Program-made: the position numbers and the translations under genes
Notes under the pieces: generated by a model
What the model saw: only the letters and a program-made list of their open reading frames with translations
Told to the model about the DNA's origin: nothing
The model's database searches: none
In this document: positions 1-8,194 of the stretch, one piece after another
Position numbering within the stretch: the first letter of the stretch is position 1
Layout: every line of letters starts with the position of its first letter
Source: Apibacter adventoris
GTDB lineage: Bacteria > Bacteroidota > Bacteroidia > Flavobacteriales > Weeksellaceae
Assembly: GCF_002964975.1 (NCBI RefSeq)
Contig: NZ_PSZM01000045.1
Coordinates: 144,752 to 208,751, forward strand
Direction of reading: 5' to 3'
DNA: 64,000 bases

Positions 1-33
1 CTCGTTTGATTTTAATTTTCAAGAAATAAGTTG

Positions 34-744
34 ATGGATTATTTTATCCTTTTTATGGCAGTAGTTATAGGCTCGGGTATTGCTTATTTTTTTCAGGATA
101 ATTCAAGGTTTAGTAAAAAGTTATTAATGTTTAGTGCAGGATTACTTTTAGCTATAACTATATTAGACATGTTTCCCTCTTTATATGCAAATGGTGGAGG
201 AAACGCAGGTATTTGGGTGATAATGGGAGTAGGTTTGCAACTTTTTTTGGAAGGAATCTCTAAAGGCATTGAACATGGGCATGTACATTATCATAAACAT
301 CATGAAAATGCGGCTATCCCATTAAGTGTTATGTTGGGGCTTTTTATTCATTCTTTTTTAGAAGGGATGCCTATAGAAGCTGCTCATCATCTAAATCATA
401 ACCATGAACATCATGCCAACTCAAATATTTTATGGGCACTAAGTATTCATAAAATTTCTGAAACCATTGTTCTAACTACTTTTTTATTATCTCTAAAGTT
501 AAAAAACACTTATACTGTACTTATTTTACTATTATTTGCAATATCAGCCCCTTTAGGTGCCTATCTTGGTTCTTTTTTGAACTCAGATTTATATTTTATT
601 GCTATGGGAATTGTTGCCGGTATTTTTTTACATATTTCTTCTGTTATAATATTTGAAAATAATGAGAAACATAATTTAAACTGGCAAAAACTCCTTTTCG
701 TATTTAGTGGAATGTTGCTTGGTTTTATAATTTCAACTATTTAG
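34..744 (+). CDS. ZIP family divalent metal transporter
   Basis: This is an inner-membrane ZIP-type transporter of about 236 residues that would import Zn2+ or a related divalent metal. The sequence is mostly hydrophobic with about eight membrane segments. It has a His-rich cytoplasmic loop (around residues 82-91, GHVHYHKHH) and a second His-rich stretch near 118-128. The core motifs HSFLEGMP (about 106-113) and HKISE (about 139-143) match the metal-binding TM4 and TM5 of the family; the usual Pro in HKxPE is Ser here. An in-frame TTG lies 3 bp upstream at 31, but the ATG at 34 is the more natural start. The gene converges on the permease gene and ends before a shared hairpin. The metal specificity cannot be read from the sequence. 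Confidence 0.9.
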   Translation: MDYFILFMAVVIGSGIAYFFQDNSRFSKKLLMFSAGLLLAITILDMFPSLYANGGGNAGIWVIMGVGLQLFLEGISKGIEHGHVHYHKHHENAAIPLSVMLGLFIHSFLEGMPIEAAHHLNHNHEHHANSNILWALSIHKISETIVLTTFLLSLKLKNTYTVLILLLFAISAPLGAYLGSFLNSDLYFIAMGIVAGIFLHISSVIIFENNEKHNLNWQKLLFVFSGMLLGFIISTI

Positions 745-775
745 CATATTCTACCCCATACCTATTTTATATAAA

Positions 776-806
776 AAAGTTTCCCTAATTAAATTAGGAA
801 AACTTT
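776..806. terminator. bidirectional rho-independent terminator
   Basis: An inverted repeat pairs 776-788 with 794-806 (core CCTAA / TTAGG, with A-rich and T-rich flanks) around a 5-base loop. It lies between two convergent genes and can serve both. Confidence 0.7.
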
Positions 807-829
807 AAAAATATATAATAAAAAATAAA

Positions 830-2107
830 TTAATCTACAGGTATGTTTTTGTTTACATTTTTACTTCCAATTAATGCATAGTAAAGAATAAAAGCAAACT
901 CTATTATAACTAGCCAAAAACTGGATAAAAATCCGGTTAAATCTGCAAAATAATTTTGAATTAGAGGCAATATTCCACCACCGCAAACCATCATCATAAA
1001 TATACCAGAGGCTGCTGAAGTAAATTTTCCCAAGCCTTCTACGGCTAAATTAAAAATTCCGCCCCACATAACAGAGGTACACAAACCACACAATATAAAA
1101 AATACTATAGTAATAGGTAATTTTGCAAATCCTAACGATATATCTGATTTAAACACAGGCATACTCACTGTAGTAGAAATAGGGCTAATAATAGCTAATA
1201 GTATAAATATTAACCCTAATGAAGAGGTAAACGTTAACATTGCTTTACTAGATACGCGGGCTCCTAAAGAAGCTCCAATTAAACGCCCTATTAACATTAA
1301 AAACCAATAGGTTCCAACTACTGTGCCTGCTATTGTTGTATCAATACCTAAACCTCCTTTATCTGTATCTGAGGTCATATACAAATTTGCTGTATTGGGA
1401 ATTCCTACTTCTATTCCAACATAAATAAATATAGCTATTACTCCTAAACAAAAATGTCTAAAAGAGAATGCACTGTATTTACTTTTAACTTTTTCTTTTT
1501 TATCTAAATATGGTTCTGGTATTTTTACAAATAATAATACTAAAAATGCCAAAATAAAAATTCCCATAGCTAAGAATAGTGCAGGGTTTGCTTCTTTTAT
1601 TGTTGCTCTCGAAGCATTACCAATTAAATAGCCTACCAATACAGGTACAATTGTAGCTCCTATAGAATTTATAGATCCTCCAAGTTGCAGCAATATATTT
1701 CCTTTTTTACCTCCTCCACCTAAAGTATTTAACATAGGATTTACCACAGTATTGAGCATACACATAGAAAAACCGGAAACAAAGGCACCGGTTAAATAGG
1801 TAGCAAAACTTTCCATTCCACCAGACAAATATTGAATTCCTACTCCTAAAAATCCTATAATAATAGCAAGTAAAGCTGTTTTCTTATATCCAATTTTTTG
1901 TAAGAGAATTCCTGCAGGAATCCCCATAAATGCATATGCTATAAAGTTAGCTGCATTTCCTAACTGAGACATAAAATTTGAAGCCCCAAATTGATTTTTT
2001 ACAATTATACCCATTGGATTTTGTAAACCAGTTACAAAAGAAATCATAAAAAATAGGGCAAACATCATTATTATAGGCAACGTATAATTTTTTTCTTTAC
2101 TAGTCAT
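830..2107 (-). CDS. FHS-type MFS sugar permease (glucose/galactose/fucose/GlcNAc type)
   Basis: This 425-residue protein has 12 predicted membrane helices and belongs to the fucose-galactose-glucose:H+ symporter branch of the MFS. The N-terminal GLQNPMGIIVKNQF region, the GIPAGILLQKIGYKK loop after TM2 and the NTVVNPMLNTLGGGGKKGN stretch are typical of Bacteroidota GluP/NagP-like permeases. It should import a monosaccharide across the inner membrane. It sits 30 bp downstream of a TonB receptor gene and in the same direction as the GH3 gene, so it is probably the inner-membrane step of the locus at 0.8-10.5 kb. The nearby GlcNAc-kinase-like ATPase makes an amino sugar possible, but glucose or galactose fit equally well. 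Confidence 0.85.
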   Translation of the reverse strand: MTSKEKNYTLPIIMMFALFFMISFVTGLQNPMGIIVKNQFGASNFMSQLGNAANFIAYAFMGIPAGILLQKIGYKKTALLAIIIGFLGVGIQYLSGGMESFATYLTGAFVSGFSMCMLNTVVNPMLNTLGGGGKKGNILLQLGGSINSIGATIVPVLVGYLIGNASRATIKEANPALFLAMGIFILAFLVLLFVKIPEPYLDKKEKVKSKYSAFSFRHFCLGVIAIFIYVGIEVGIPNTANLYMTSDTDKGGLGIDTTIAGTVVGTYWFLMLIGRLIGASLGARVSSKAMLTFTSSLGLIFILLAIISPISTTVSMPVFKSDISLGFAKLPITIVFFILCGLCTSVMWGGIFNLAVEGLGKFTSAASGIFMMMVCGGGILPLIQNYFADLTGFLSSFWLVIIEFAFILYYALIGSKNVNKNIPVD

Positions 2108-2137
2108 ATTTTGTATTTTTTAAATTATTTTTTTTTA

Positions 2138-4396
2138 TTAAAAAGTATATTTGAGACTAAACTCAACAGTAAATGGACGTATATAAGTTCCGGAAAGTAT
2201 TGTTCCTTCTTTCTTTTTTGCCTGTTCAGAAGTTAATATTAAATCTGCATCTCCCATATCACCTTTTGCTCCTCTTTGATTTAGTAAATTTATAACGGTA
2301 GATGAAAAACTTAAATTTTTATTTATCATATATTCTAGTCCTGCAAAGGTTTCCCAACGACTTGCAAAATATATTGTATTAGGTCTATTGGCATATTGTT
2401 TACTAAAATATCTTGCGCTGGCCCATACTTTAAGATCTTTCCATACATAACTAGGATCAATTTCTAATAAAACTTTTGATATTCCAGTCACATATTTATC
2501 TGTGAAATCATATTTTGCGATGGAACCATCAGTAAAATTAACTTGTCCAACAAAATTTTTATACTTAGGACTTTGTAAAGTTAGTAAAAAATGTAACTCG
2601 AAATTTTTTATAGGTTTTGATATTATATCAGTAGTCCAACCTATTGTTCGAATATCATAATTAGTCGTTTCTCTTTTAACTTCACCAGGATTATTAGGAT
2701 TGGAAAAATTAACAGTAGAACGATATTCATTACGGGTAATATAAGTTGCTTTAGATACTATACTTGCAATAGGATGATTGAAATATATTCCTAACCCGGC
2801 ACTTGGTATTTTGGATTTTTTTATGTTAGGATCTACACCTATATTATAGTTTTCCAAATGACCTGCCTGTTCATTATAATTTAAATCACCTAATAATCCA
2901 AAATTATCTGTTATTTTATAAATCGCATTTAACATGTAGGATTGGTTAACCCAATCTTTATTTATTTTGGTTTTAGGTCCTGTTAATGTCAGATATCCTA
3001 AATTTCTGTCTTGGTAGTCTCCTCTTAGGGTCTGATATTCTATTCTTCCACCCAAATTTATTTCTAGTTTTTCTATTAATGACCATTTATCCAAAATATA
3101 TAAAGCGAATTTGTTTTCATTTCCGTTATGATATTCTAATCCTTGATTTAAATTAAAATCTCCATTGGCATTTGCATTTCCTGCAACTTGTCTTAATTTT
3201 CTTGGATTGGGTGCTACTTCCTGAAAATACATTGCAGATTCTGTAGCATACTTATCAATATCATAATGCCATTCGTTTAAACCTACTTTCCAATCATGTT
3301 TTCCTGTTTTTTTGCCTAATTCTACAGTCCCCATTAAGGATTTTATTGGTGTTCTTCTAGTTGCTAATATTAACACCCCTTGAACATTATTTCCCGTATA
3401 GGCTTCTCCTGTATCTGCATAAACATATTCTCCTGGTTTTACAGAAGAAACTCCCGCCATAATAGGAATATAGACTCCGGCTTTTGCAGAATGATAACGA
3501 ACTATGTAATTGAGATGTAACCCACTATCAAATTTATTATTTCCTATTACATCAATTGTATGAGATTCTGTTCCGTAATCTTTTAATACATCTCTTTCTA
3601 CCATATTCCCCGTAAAAGCATCCATTAAAGTTATTTTTCCAGATTTTTCATAATATGATTTTCTTCCTATTTTAAATCCGGGGATTTCACTTACATCTCC
3701 GTCTTTTCCATAGATAAAAGGACTATATGTATAAGCTAAATTTTCCACATTAACATATTTGTATAATACTGATACAGAACCTATTCCACCAGTATATTTA
3801 TAATCTTGTGTTAATGCTGCTTTATATAATTGAGCTTTATCGGAATAATATCTGTCTATTTCTGAAGGCTTAAAAGTACCGGGATCAAAGCTTAAATAAA
3901 CACCTGCTGAATATTTAAGTCCTTTTTTATTAATGGGACCACTTATGTTTCCCCCTTCTCTCATTAATCCAAAATGATTTGATTCCAAATTAATTTTTCC
4001 CTGAAGTTTTTCAGTTCCTAAATTATCATAAGAATTTAACGAAAATCCAACATCCCCTATATTTATAGATGTCTGACCTAAATCATAAAGTCCTGAACGA
4101 TTTATGGTAACGTCGGATCTCCATGCTTTTGTAGGCAGCTCCGGCCAAAAATGATACACTACAGGCAAGCCATTTTCAAGAATGGTTGTTCCTCCCACAG
4201 AAGCAGGCAAGCCTATATTAACATCTCTTGGTCCTGTACTATTAGCTGCATTTAACATTACGTTTCTATCATTTTTCTGATCTATATCGACTTTAATTGA
4301 ATCTTTTATTTTTTTATTTTGACTATATATTTCACTAGTACTTATTAAAAATACGATTGAAAATGGAATTAGAATTTTAAAATTTTTATTTTTCAT
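2138..4396 (-). CDS. TonB-dependent outer-membrane receptor (paralogue of the 5.8-8.1 kb gene)
   Basis: This is a 752-residue outer-membrane receptor with an N-terminal signal peptide ending near residue 25 (IYSQ). A conserved plug region (about 56-85) contains NIGLPASVGG and TTILENGLPVV. The rest is a beta barrel ending in an aromatic residue (VEFSLKYTF), as expected for BAM-dependent insertion. It resembles the receptor encoded at 5833-8097 throughout, so the two arose by duplication. No carboxypeptidase-like N-terminal extension and no SusD gene accompany it, which sets it apart from SusC/SusD systems. The gene context (secreted phosphatase, GH3 enzyme, MFS sugar permease) suggests uptake of a small glycan or sugar derivative. 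The substrate is unknown. Confidence 0.85.
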   Translation of the reverse strand: MKNKNFKILIPFSIVFLISTSEIYSQNKKIKDSIKVDIDQKNDRNVMLNAANSTGPRDVNIGLPASVGGTTILENGLPVVYHFWPELPTKAWRSDVTINRSGLYDLGQTSINIGDVGFSLNSYDNLGTEKLQGKINLESNHFGLMREGGNISGPINKKGLKYSAGVYLSFDPGTFKPSEIDRYYSDKAQLYKAALTQDYKYTGGIGSVSVLYKYVNVENLAYTYSPFIYGKDGDVSEIPGFKIGRKSYYEKSGKITLMDAFTGNMVERDVLKDYGTESHTIDVIGNNKFDSGLHLNYIVRYHSAKAGVYIPIMAGVSSVKPGEYVYADTGEAYTGNNVQGVLILATRRTPIKSLMGTVELGKKTGKHDWKVGLNEWHYDIDKYATESAMYFQEVAPNPRKLRQVAGNANANGDFNLNQGLEYHNGNENKFALYILDKWSLIEKLEINLGGRIEYQTLRGDYQDRNLGYLTLTGPKTKINKDWVNQSYMLNAIYKITDNFGLLGDLNYNEQAGHLENYNIGVDPNIKKSKIPSAGLGIYFNHPIASIVSKATYITRNEYRSTVNFSNPNNPGEVKRETTNYDIRTIGWTTDIISKPIKNFELHFLLTLQSPKYKNFVGQVNFTDGSIAKYDFTDKYVTGISKVLLEIDPSYVWKDLKVWASARYFSKQYANRPNTIYFASRWETFAGLEYMINKNLSFSSTVINLLNQRGAKGDMGDADLILTSEQAKKKEGTILSGTYIRPFTVEFSLKYTF

Positions 4397-4560
4397 TTTT
4401 ATCTATATTTATTAACTATTATTTCTAATATTACAATTGGCTTCTTTTAAATAAATGTATTTTTTTAATGAATTAAAATCCTACCTCTTATTATATATTA
4501 TATTACAGTATATTCTTTATAAAAGAAAACTTGGAAAAAGTCTATTTTTTAAATATTTAA

Positions 4561-4580
4561 TATAACAGTGGACCGTTATA
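4561..4580. promoter_or_regulatory. candidate operator, 20-bp near-palindrome
   Basis: The sequence TATAACAGTGGACCGTTATA has 9-bp arms that match at 8 of 9 positions. It is the least AT-rich island in the 265-bp gap between the phosphatase gene and the start of the TonB receptor gene, about 165 bp upstream of that start. It could bind a regulator of the receptor. No second copy was seen in the locus, so the call rests on symmetry alone. Confidence 0.35.
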
Positions 4581-4661
4581 AAAGCTGAAATAACTTAATT
4601 TTTTATTATTTTTCACTCTATTATTTCTTATATAAAAATAAATTTCATGCATTAGATTAGT

Positions 4662-5483
4662 TCATTTCTTTTTTTCTGATATTTGTTTTCCCTTTTCTAC
4701 ATAACTCATATCTCCAAAAGATTCTATAGTAAATTTTCCGTTTTTATAAATTACTTTACATACTGCTGCATTTCCCATATGTGTACCTGATATATTTTTC
4801 CCATTACTGTCTAGATCTGAGAGGAAAACACTTATAGACATTCCGTGTCCTACTATCAATACATTTCCTCCTCCTGAAGCGGCTTCATTTTCAGCTATTT
4901 GACGAATCGCTTTCTGTCCTCTAGCTTTAACATCGTCGTAATTTTCTCCAATTCCAAGTGTTTCCAATGTTTTAAAAGTTGCCATTGCATTTTTTAAAAC
5001 ATCTGGATTTTTATTCATATCGGTAAAAAGCTCTTTTGAAGATTTATAATGTAAGTATAATGCTGCATCTCCCCACATTTTTGAATTAAGGTCTCCTTCA
5101 TAACTTCCAAAATTAGTTTCTCTAATTTGAGGCACTTCTACTATTTTCAAGTCAGATTGTCCTTTTGTATCTAAAACAATTCTGGCAGTTTGACGTGCAC
5201 GTCCTAAATCACTAGAATAAGCAGATTTAAAATTTACTTCTTTTATTCCCATTCCTAAAAATTCTGCAACTTGTACTCCTTCAGGAGTCAAAGGAGTGTC
5301 TGCCCATCCCTGTACTCTATCCATAGTGTTAAGAATGGTTTTCCCATGTCTGGTAATGTATAAAATTACTGTATTGTCCTTTTTAGATGTCAGTTTATTC
5401 TGTCCCAGAATCTGCTGACTAATCAACCCCATTAACAGGATAAAAGCTATACACTTACATTTTAATAACATAGATTTCATCAT
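4662..5483 (-). CDS. secreted histidine phosphatase (phosphoglycerate mutase-like fold)
   Basis: The protein has 273 residues with a signal peptide ending near residue 28 (QILGQ), so it probably acts in the periplasm. The catalytic motif RHG is at 45-47 (YITRHGKT), with R95 (SDLGRARQT), E122 (IRETNFGSYEG) and the second catalytic His at about 213 (IVGHGMS). These are the conserved residues of branch 1 of the histidine phosphatase superfamily, which removes phosphate through a phosphohistidine intermediate. Because it is exported and placed between two related TonB receptor genes, a role in dephosphorylating an imported sugar phosphate or similar compound is likely, though the substrate is unknown. 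A start one codon downstream is equally possible (tandem ATGs). Confidence 0.85.
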   Translation of the reverse strand: MMKSMLLKCKCIAFILLMGLISQQILGQNKLTSKKDNTVILYITRHGKTILNTMDRVQGWADTPLTPEGVQVAEFLGMGIKEVNFKSAYSSDLGRARQTARIVLDTKGQSDLKIVEVPQIRETNFGSYEGDLNSKMWGDAALYLHYKSSKELFTDMNKNPDVLKNAMATFKTLETLGIGENYDDVKARGQKAIRQIAENEAASGGGNVLIVGHGMSISVFLSDLDSNGKNISGTHMGNAAVCKVIYKNGKFTIESFGDMSYVEKGKQISEKKK

Positions 5484-5832
5484 TTATTTCAATTTTTTAT
5501 TTTTTTTTACATTAAAATTCAGATAACAATAATTACCAAATACTTTTCTTATATTTTTATGTTTTATAATTTTCATAAACATTTATATATTAAACTGTAG
5601 AGTAATTTTATCTTGTAATTCAAAATTTTCTTATTCTGAAGGTGAAAAAACATTATTAATTTTTTAATTTGTTTTTTAGTAGATTTCTCCTTTCGTTTTA
5701 TTTTTAATATTCAATCTAGTTAATTTTATTTTCTTTTTTTATTTCGTATTTGTTTATAAAAAAATAATAAACTTCAAGTTTAATAAAACATACAAATAAG
5801 TTGATGTAATATCATTTTAAATATTATTAATG
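5484..5832. other. gene-free AT-rich spacer
   Basis: These 349 bases separate the phosphatase gene from the 3' end of the second receptor gene. They must hold the phosphatase promoter (minus strand). I see no ORF, RNA fold, GC-rich hairpin or repeat in them. Confidence 0.5.
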
Positions 5833-8097
5833 TTAAAACTTAAATTTAGTTTTAAATTCCAGCGTAAACGGACGAATGTAGGTACCTGCAACCGGTTTGT
5901 TATAGTACGGTGTAGGATCTATTGCCGTATTGGTTCCTGAAATTGATCCCTGAGCACCACTTTGGTTTAATAAATTAACTGCACTAATTCCAAAACTTAC
6001 ATTTTTGCTGTATTTATAATCTATTCCAGCAAAGGTTTCCCAACGTCCTGCAAAATATAATGAATTGGTATAATTAGCATATTCTTTACTAAAATAACGA
6101 GCACTAGCCCAAAACTTAAATTTTTTCCATTCATAGCTTGGATCCAGTTCTATAATTGTTTTAGAAACACTTCTTGCAATGTTGCCATCATAATCATAAT
6201 TTATCCCGTAAACTTCAAATTTATAGTTTTTATACTCCGGGTTTTGAAGTGTTAACAACATATGAAATTGAAAATTTTTTAAGGGAGTAAATAATGCATC
6301 TGTTGTCCATCCAATTGTTTTTACATCGTAACTTATTGTTTTTTTCATATAATCCGAAGGGTCCTTAGGATTAGTAAATGTTGAGTTATTTGTAAAATTA
6401 CTACGTTGTATATAAGTTACTTTTGAAACTACTCTCACTAAAGAATGGTTAAAATATACTCCCATAGATGCACCGGGTATTTTAGATTTTTTAATACCAG
6501 GATCATCTGCTCCTGCATAACTACTAAGTTTCCCCCCTAATTCGGTATAGGTTATATCTCCTTGTATTCCAAATGATGGAATTATTTTCCATAAACCTTT
6601 CGCTATAAATGTTTTGTTTATCCAATCTTTTTTTACATTTGTTTTATTTCCAGATACCCAATTGATTCCTGCTTCCTTTCTATCTTCATCTGTATACCAT
6701 TTTCCATTTACATTTTGCCATTCTAATCTAGCTCCTCCTTCTACTTCTACTTTTTCAGAAGGATTCCATTTCTCTGTTACATATAAAGCCATTTTATTTT
6801 CACTGCCTGTATAATATTGCATAGCCCCGTTATGGTTATATCCTCCGTATATATCTGACCCCTTTCTTGGAGACCAAATTCCCGTTACAGGATCATAAGT
6901 TTCCTGAATTAATCGAGTCGGATTGGGAGCAACTTCATGATAAAAAGAATAGGTTGCAGTATTAGAATTGTGAACATGATAATACCATTCGTCAAAACCA
7001 ATATTCCAATGATGTTTGTCCGTTTTTTTACTTAGTTCCACACGAGTCATATAGGTATTAGTAGGTATTCTAGGGGTATAAAGCATTAATACAGATTGTA
7101 CTTTTCCATTATATATATTATCTGTTCCTACATAGCGATAACGTGTTTTCCCATCTATGGGATTACTTATTGATGAATAATATGGATTATAATTTCCTGA
7201 TTCTGCATGTTGATATCTCAAAATATAATCTAACTTCATTCCATTATCTAGACTATTTTTTCCAAAAATATCTATAATATGATTTTCTGCTCCTGAACCT
7301 TTCATTGCATCTTTAGTTACATATTCTCCTGTAAGCGGATTCACATAATGAACTACTCCTGATTTTTCCAGATATGAATCTCTTCCTAATTTGAATCCTT
7401 CTACAGCATCTACTTTTCCATTAGATCGATAATAGTATGGATTTTGTTTAGTAGAAACGGATTCAGAACTTGCAAATTTGTATTGTATCCCGATTTCTCC
7501 TTTTCCTTCATTATATTTTTTATTGATTATTGCTTTGTAAATCTGAGTTTTATCAAGAAATTGGGAAAATGCTGCATTAAATGTTCCCGGATCCATATTG
7601 GCAAAGGCACTTATTGAATAGTAGAACCCATTTTTCATTGGTCCACTGACATTAAAACTCCCTCTTAATAATCCATAAGAATTAGTAGTAAAGGCTCCTG
7701 AACCTTGTAATTTTTCTGTTCCTTTATTAGTATAAGTACTTACTGATACTCCAATATCTCCGATAGTAATTGCTGTCTTTGCTACATCTTGCACCTCCAT
7801 ACGATCAAAACTAGAGTCTGATCTCCAAGCATTTACAGGCATTTGCCCCATAAAATCAAAAACTACCGGAAGCCCATTTTCTAAAATCGTCGTTCCTCCT
7901 ACACTTGCGGGAAGTCCTATATTAACATTTCTTGGTCCATTATCTGCTGAGGCATTTAACATTACTGATGAATTCTGTTCTTTCTTCGAATCTACCTTTA
8001 CTTTAATACTATCTGTCTTATTGTTCTGGGCATAAGCAATATTTATTATAGAAAACGTAACAGCAAAGACACTTATAGTTTTCACAGTATTATTCAT
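5833..8097 (-). CDS. TonB-dependent outer-membrane receptor (paralogue of the 2.1-4.4 kb gene)
   Basis: This is a 754-residue receptor with a signal peptide ending near residue 23 (NIAYAQ). Its plug segment (GPRNVNIGLPASVGG, then TTILENGLPVV) is almost identical to that of the 752-residue receptor downstream. Barrel strands follow, ending TLEFKTKFKF. The two receptors keep similar length and shared landmarks (KDWINK, NHS/NHPI, KVTYI, FSKEYAN/FSKQYAN) but differ in many loops, which points to duplication followed by a change in ligand preference. It starts 97 bp upstream of the GH3 gene's 3' end and lies in the same orientation. Its ligand is unknown, but a sugar-derived compound released or trimmed by the neighbouring hydrolases is the simplest reading. 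Confidence 0.85.
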   Translation of the reverse strand: MNNTVKTISVFAVTFSIINIAYAQNNKTDSIKVKVDSKKEQNSSVMLNASADNGPRNVNIGLPASVGGTTILENGLPVVFDFMGQMPVNAWRSDSSFDRMEVQDVAKTAITIGDIGVSVSTYTNKGTEKLQGSGAFTTNSYGLLRGSFNVSGPMKNGFYYSISAFANMDPGTFNAAFSQFLDKTQIYKAIINKKYNEGKGEIGIQYKFASSESVSTKQNPYYYRSNGKVDAVEGFKLGRDSYLEKSGVVHYVNPLTGEYVTKDAMKGSGAENHIIDIFGKNSLDNGMKLDYILRYQHAESGNYNPYYSSISNPIDGKTRYRYVGTDNIYNGKVQSVLMLYTPRIPTNTYMTRVELSKKTDKHHWNIGFDEWYYHVHNSNTATYSFYHEVAPNPTRLIQETYDPVTGIWSPRKGSDIYGGYNHNGAMQYYTGSENKMALYVTEKWNPSEKVEVEGGARLEWQNVNGKWYTDEDRKEAGINWVSGNKTNVKKDWINKTFIAKGLWKIIPSFGIQGDITYTELGGKLSSYAGADDPGIKKSKIPGASMGVYFNHSLVRVVSKVTYIQRSNFTNNSTFTNPKDPSDYMKKTISYDVKTIGWTTDALFTPLKNFQFHMLLTLQNPEYKNYKFEVYGINYDYDGNIARSVSKTIIELDPSYEWKKFKFWASARYFSKEYANYTNSLYFAGRWETFAGIDYKYSKNVSFGISAVNLLNQSGAQGSISGTNTAIDPTPYYNKPVAGTYIRPFTLEFKTKFKF

Positions 8098-8194
8098 AAT
8101 TTATTTTATTTTTATGGTTTTAGTTTGATTTTTTATTAATTTTTTATCATATATCTAAATTGTGTAAATACTACAACTAAATATTAGACTATAT

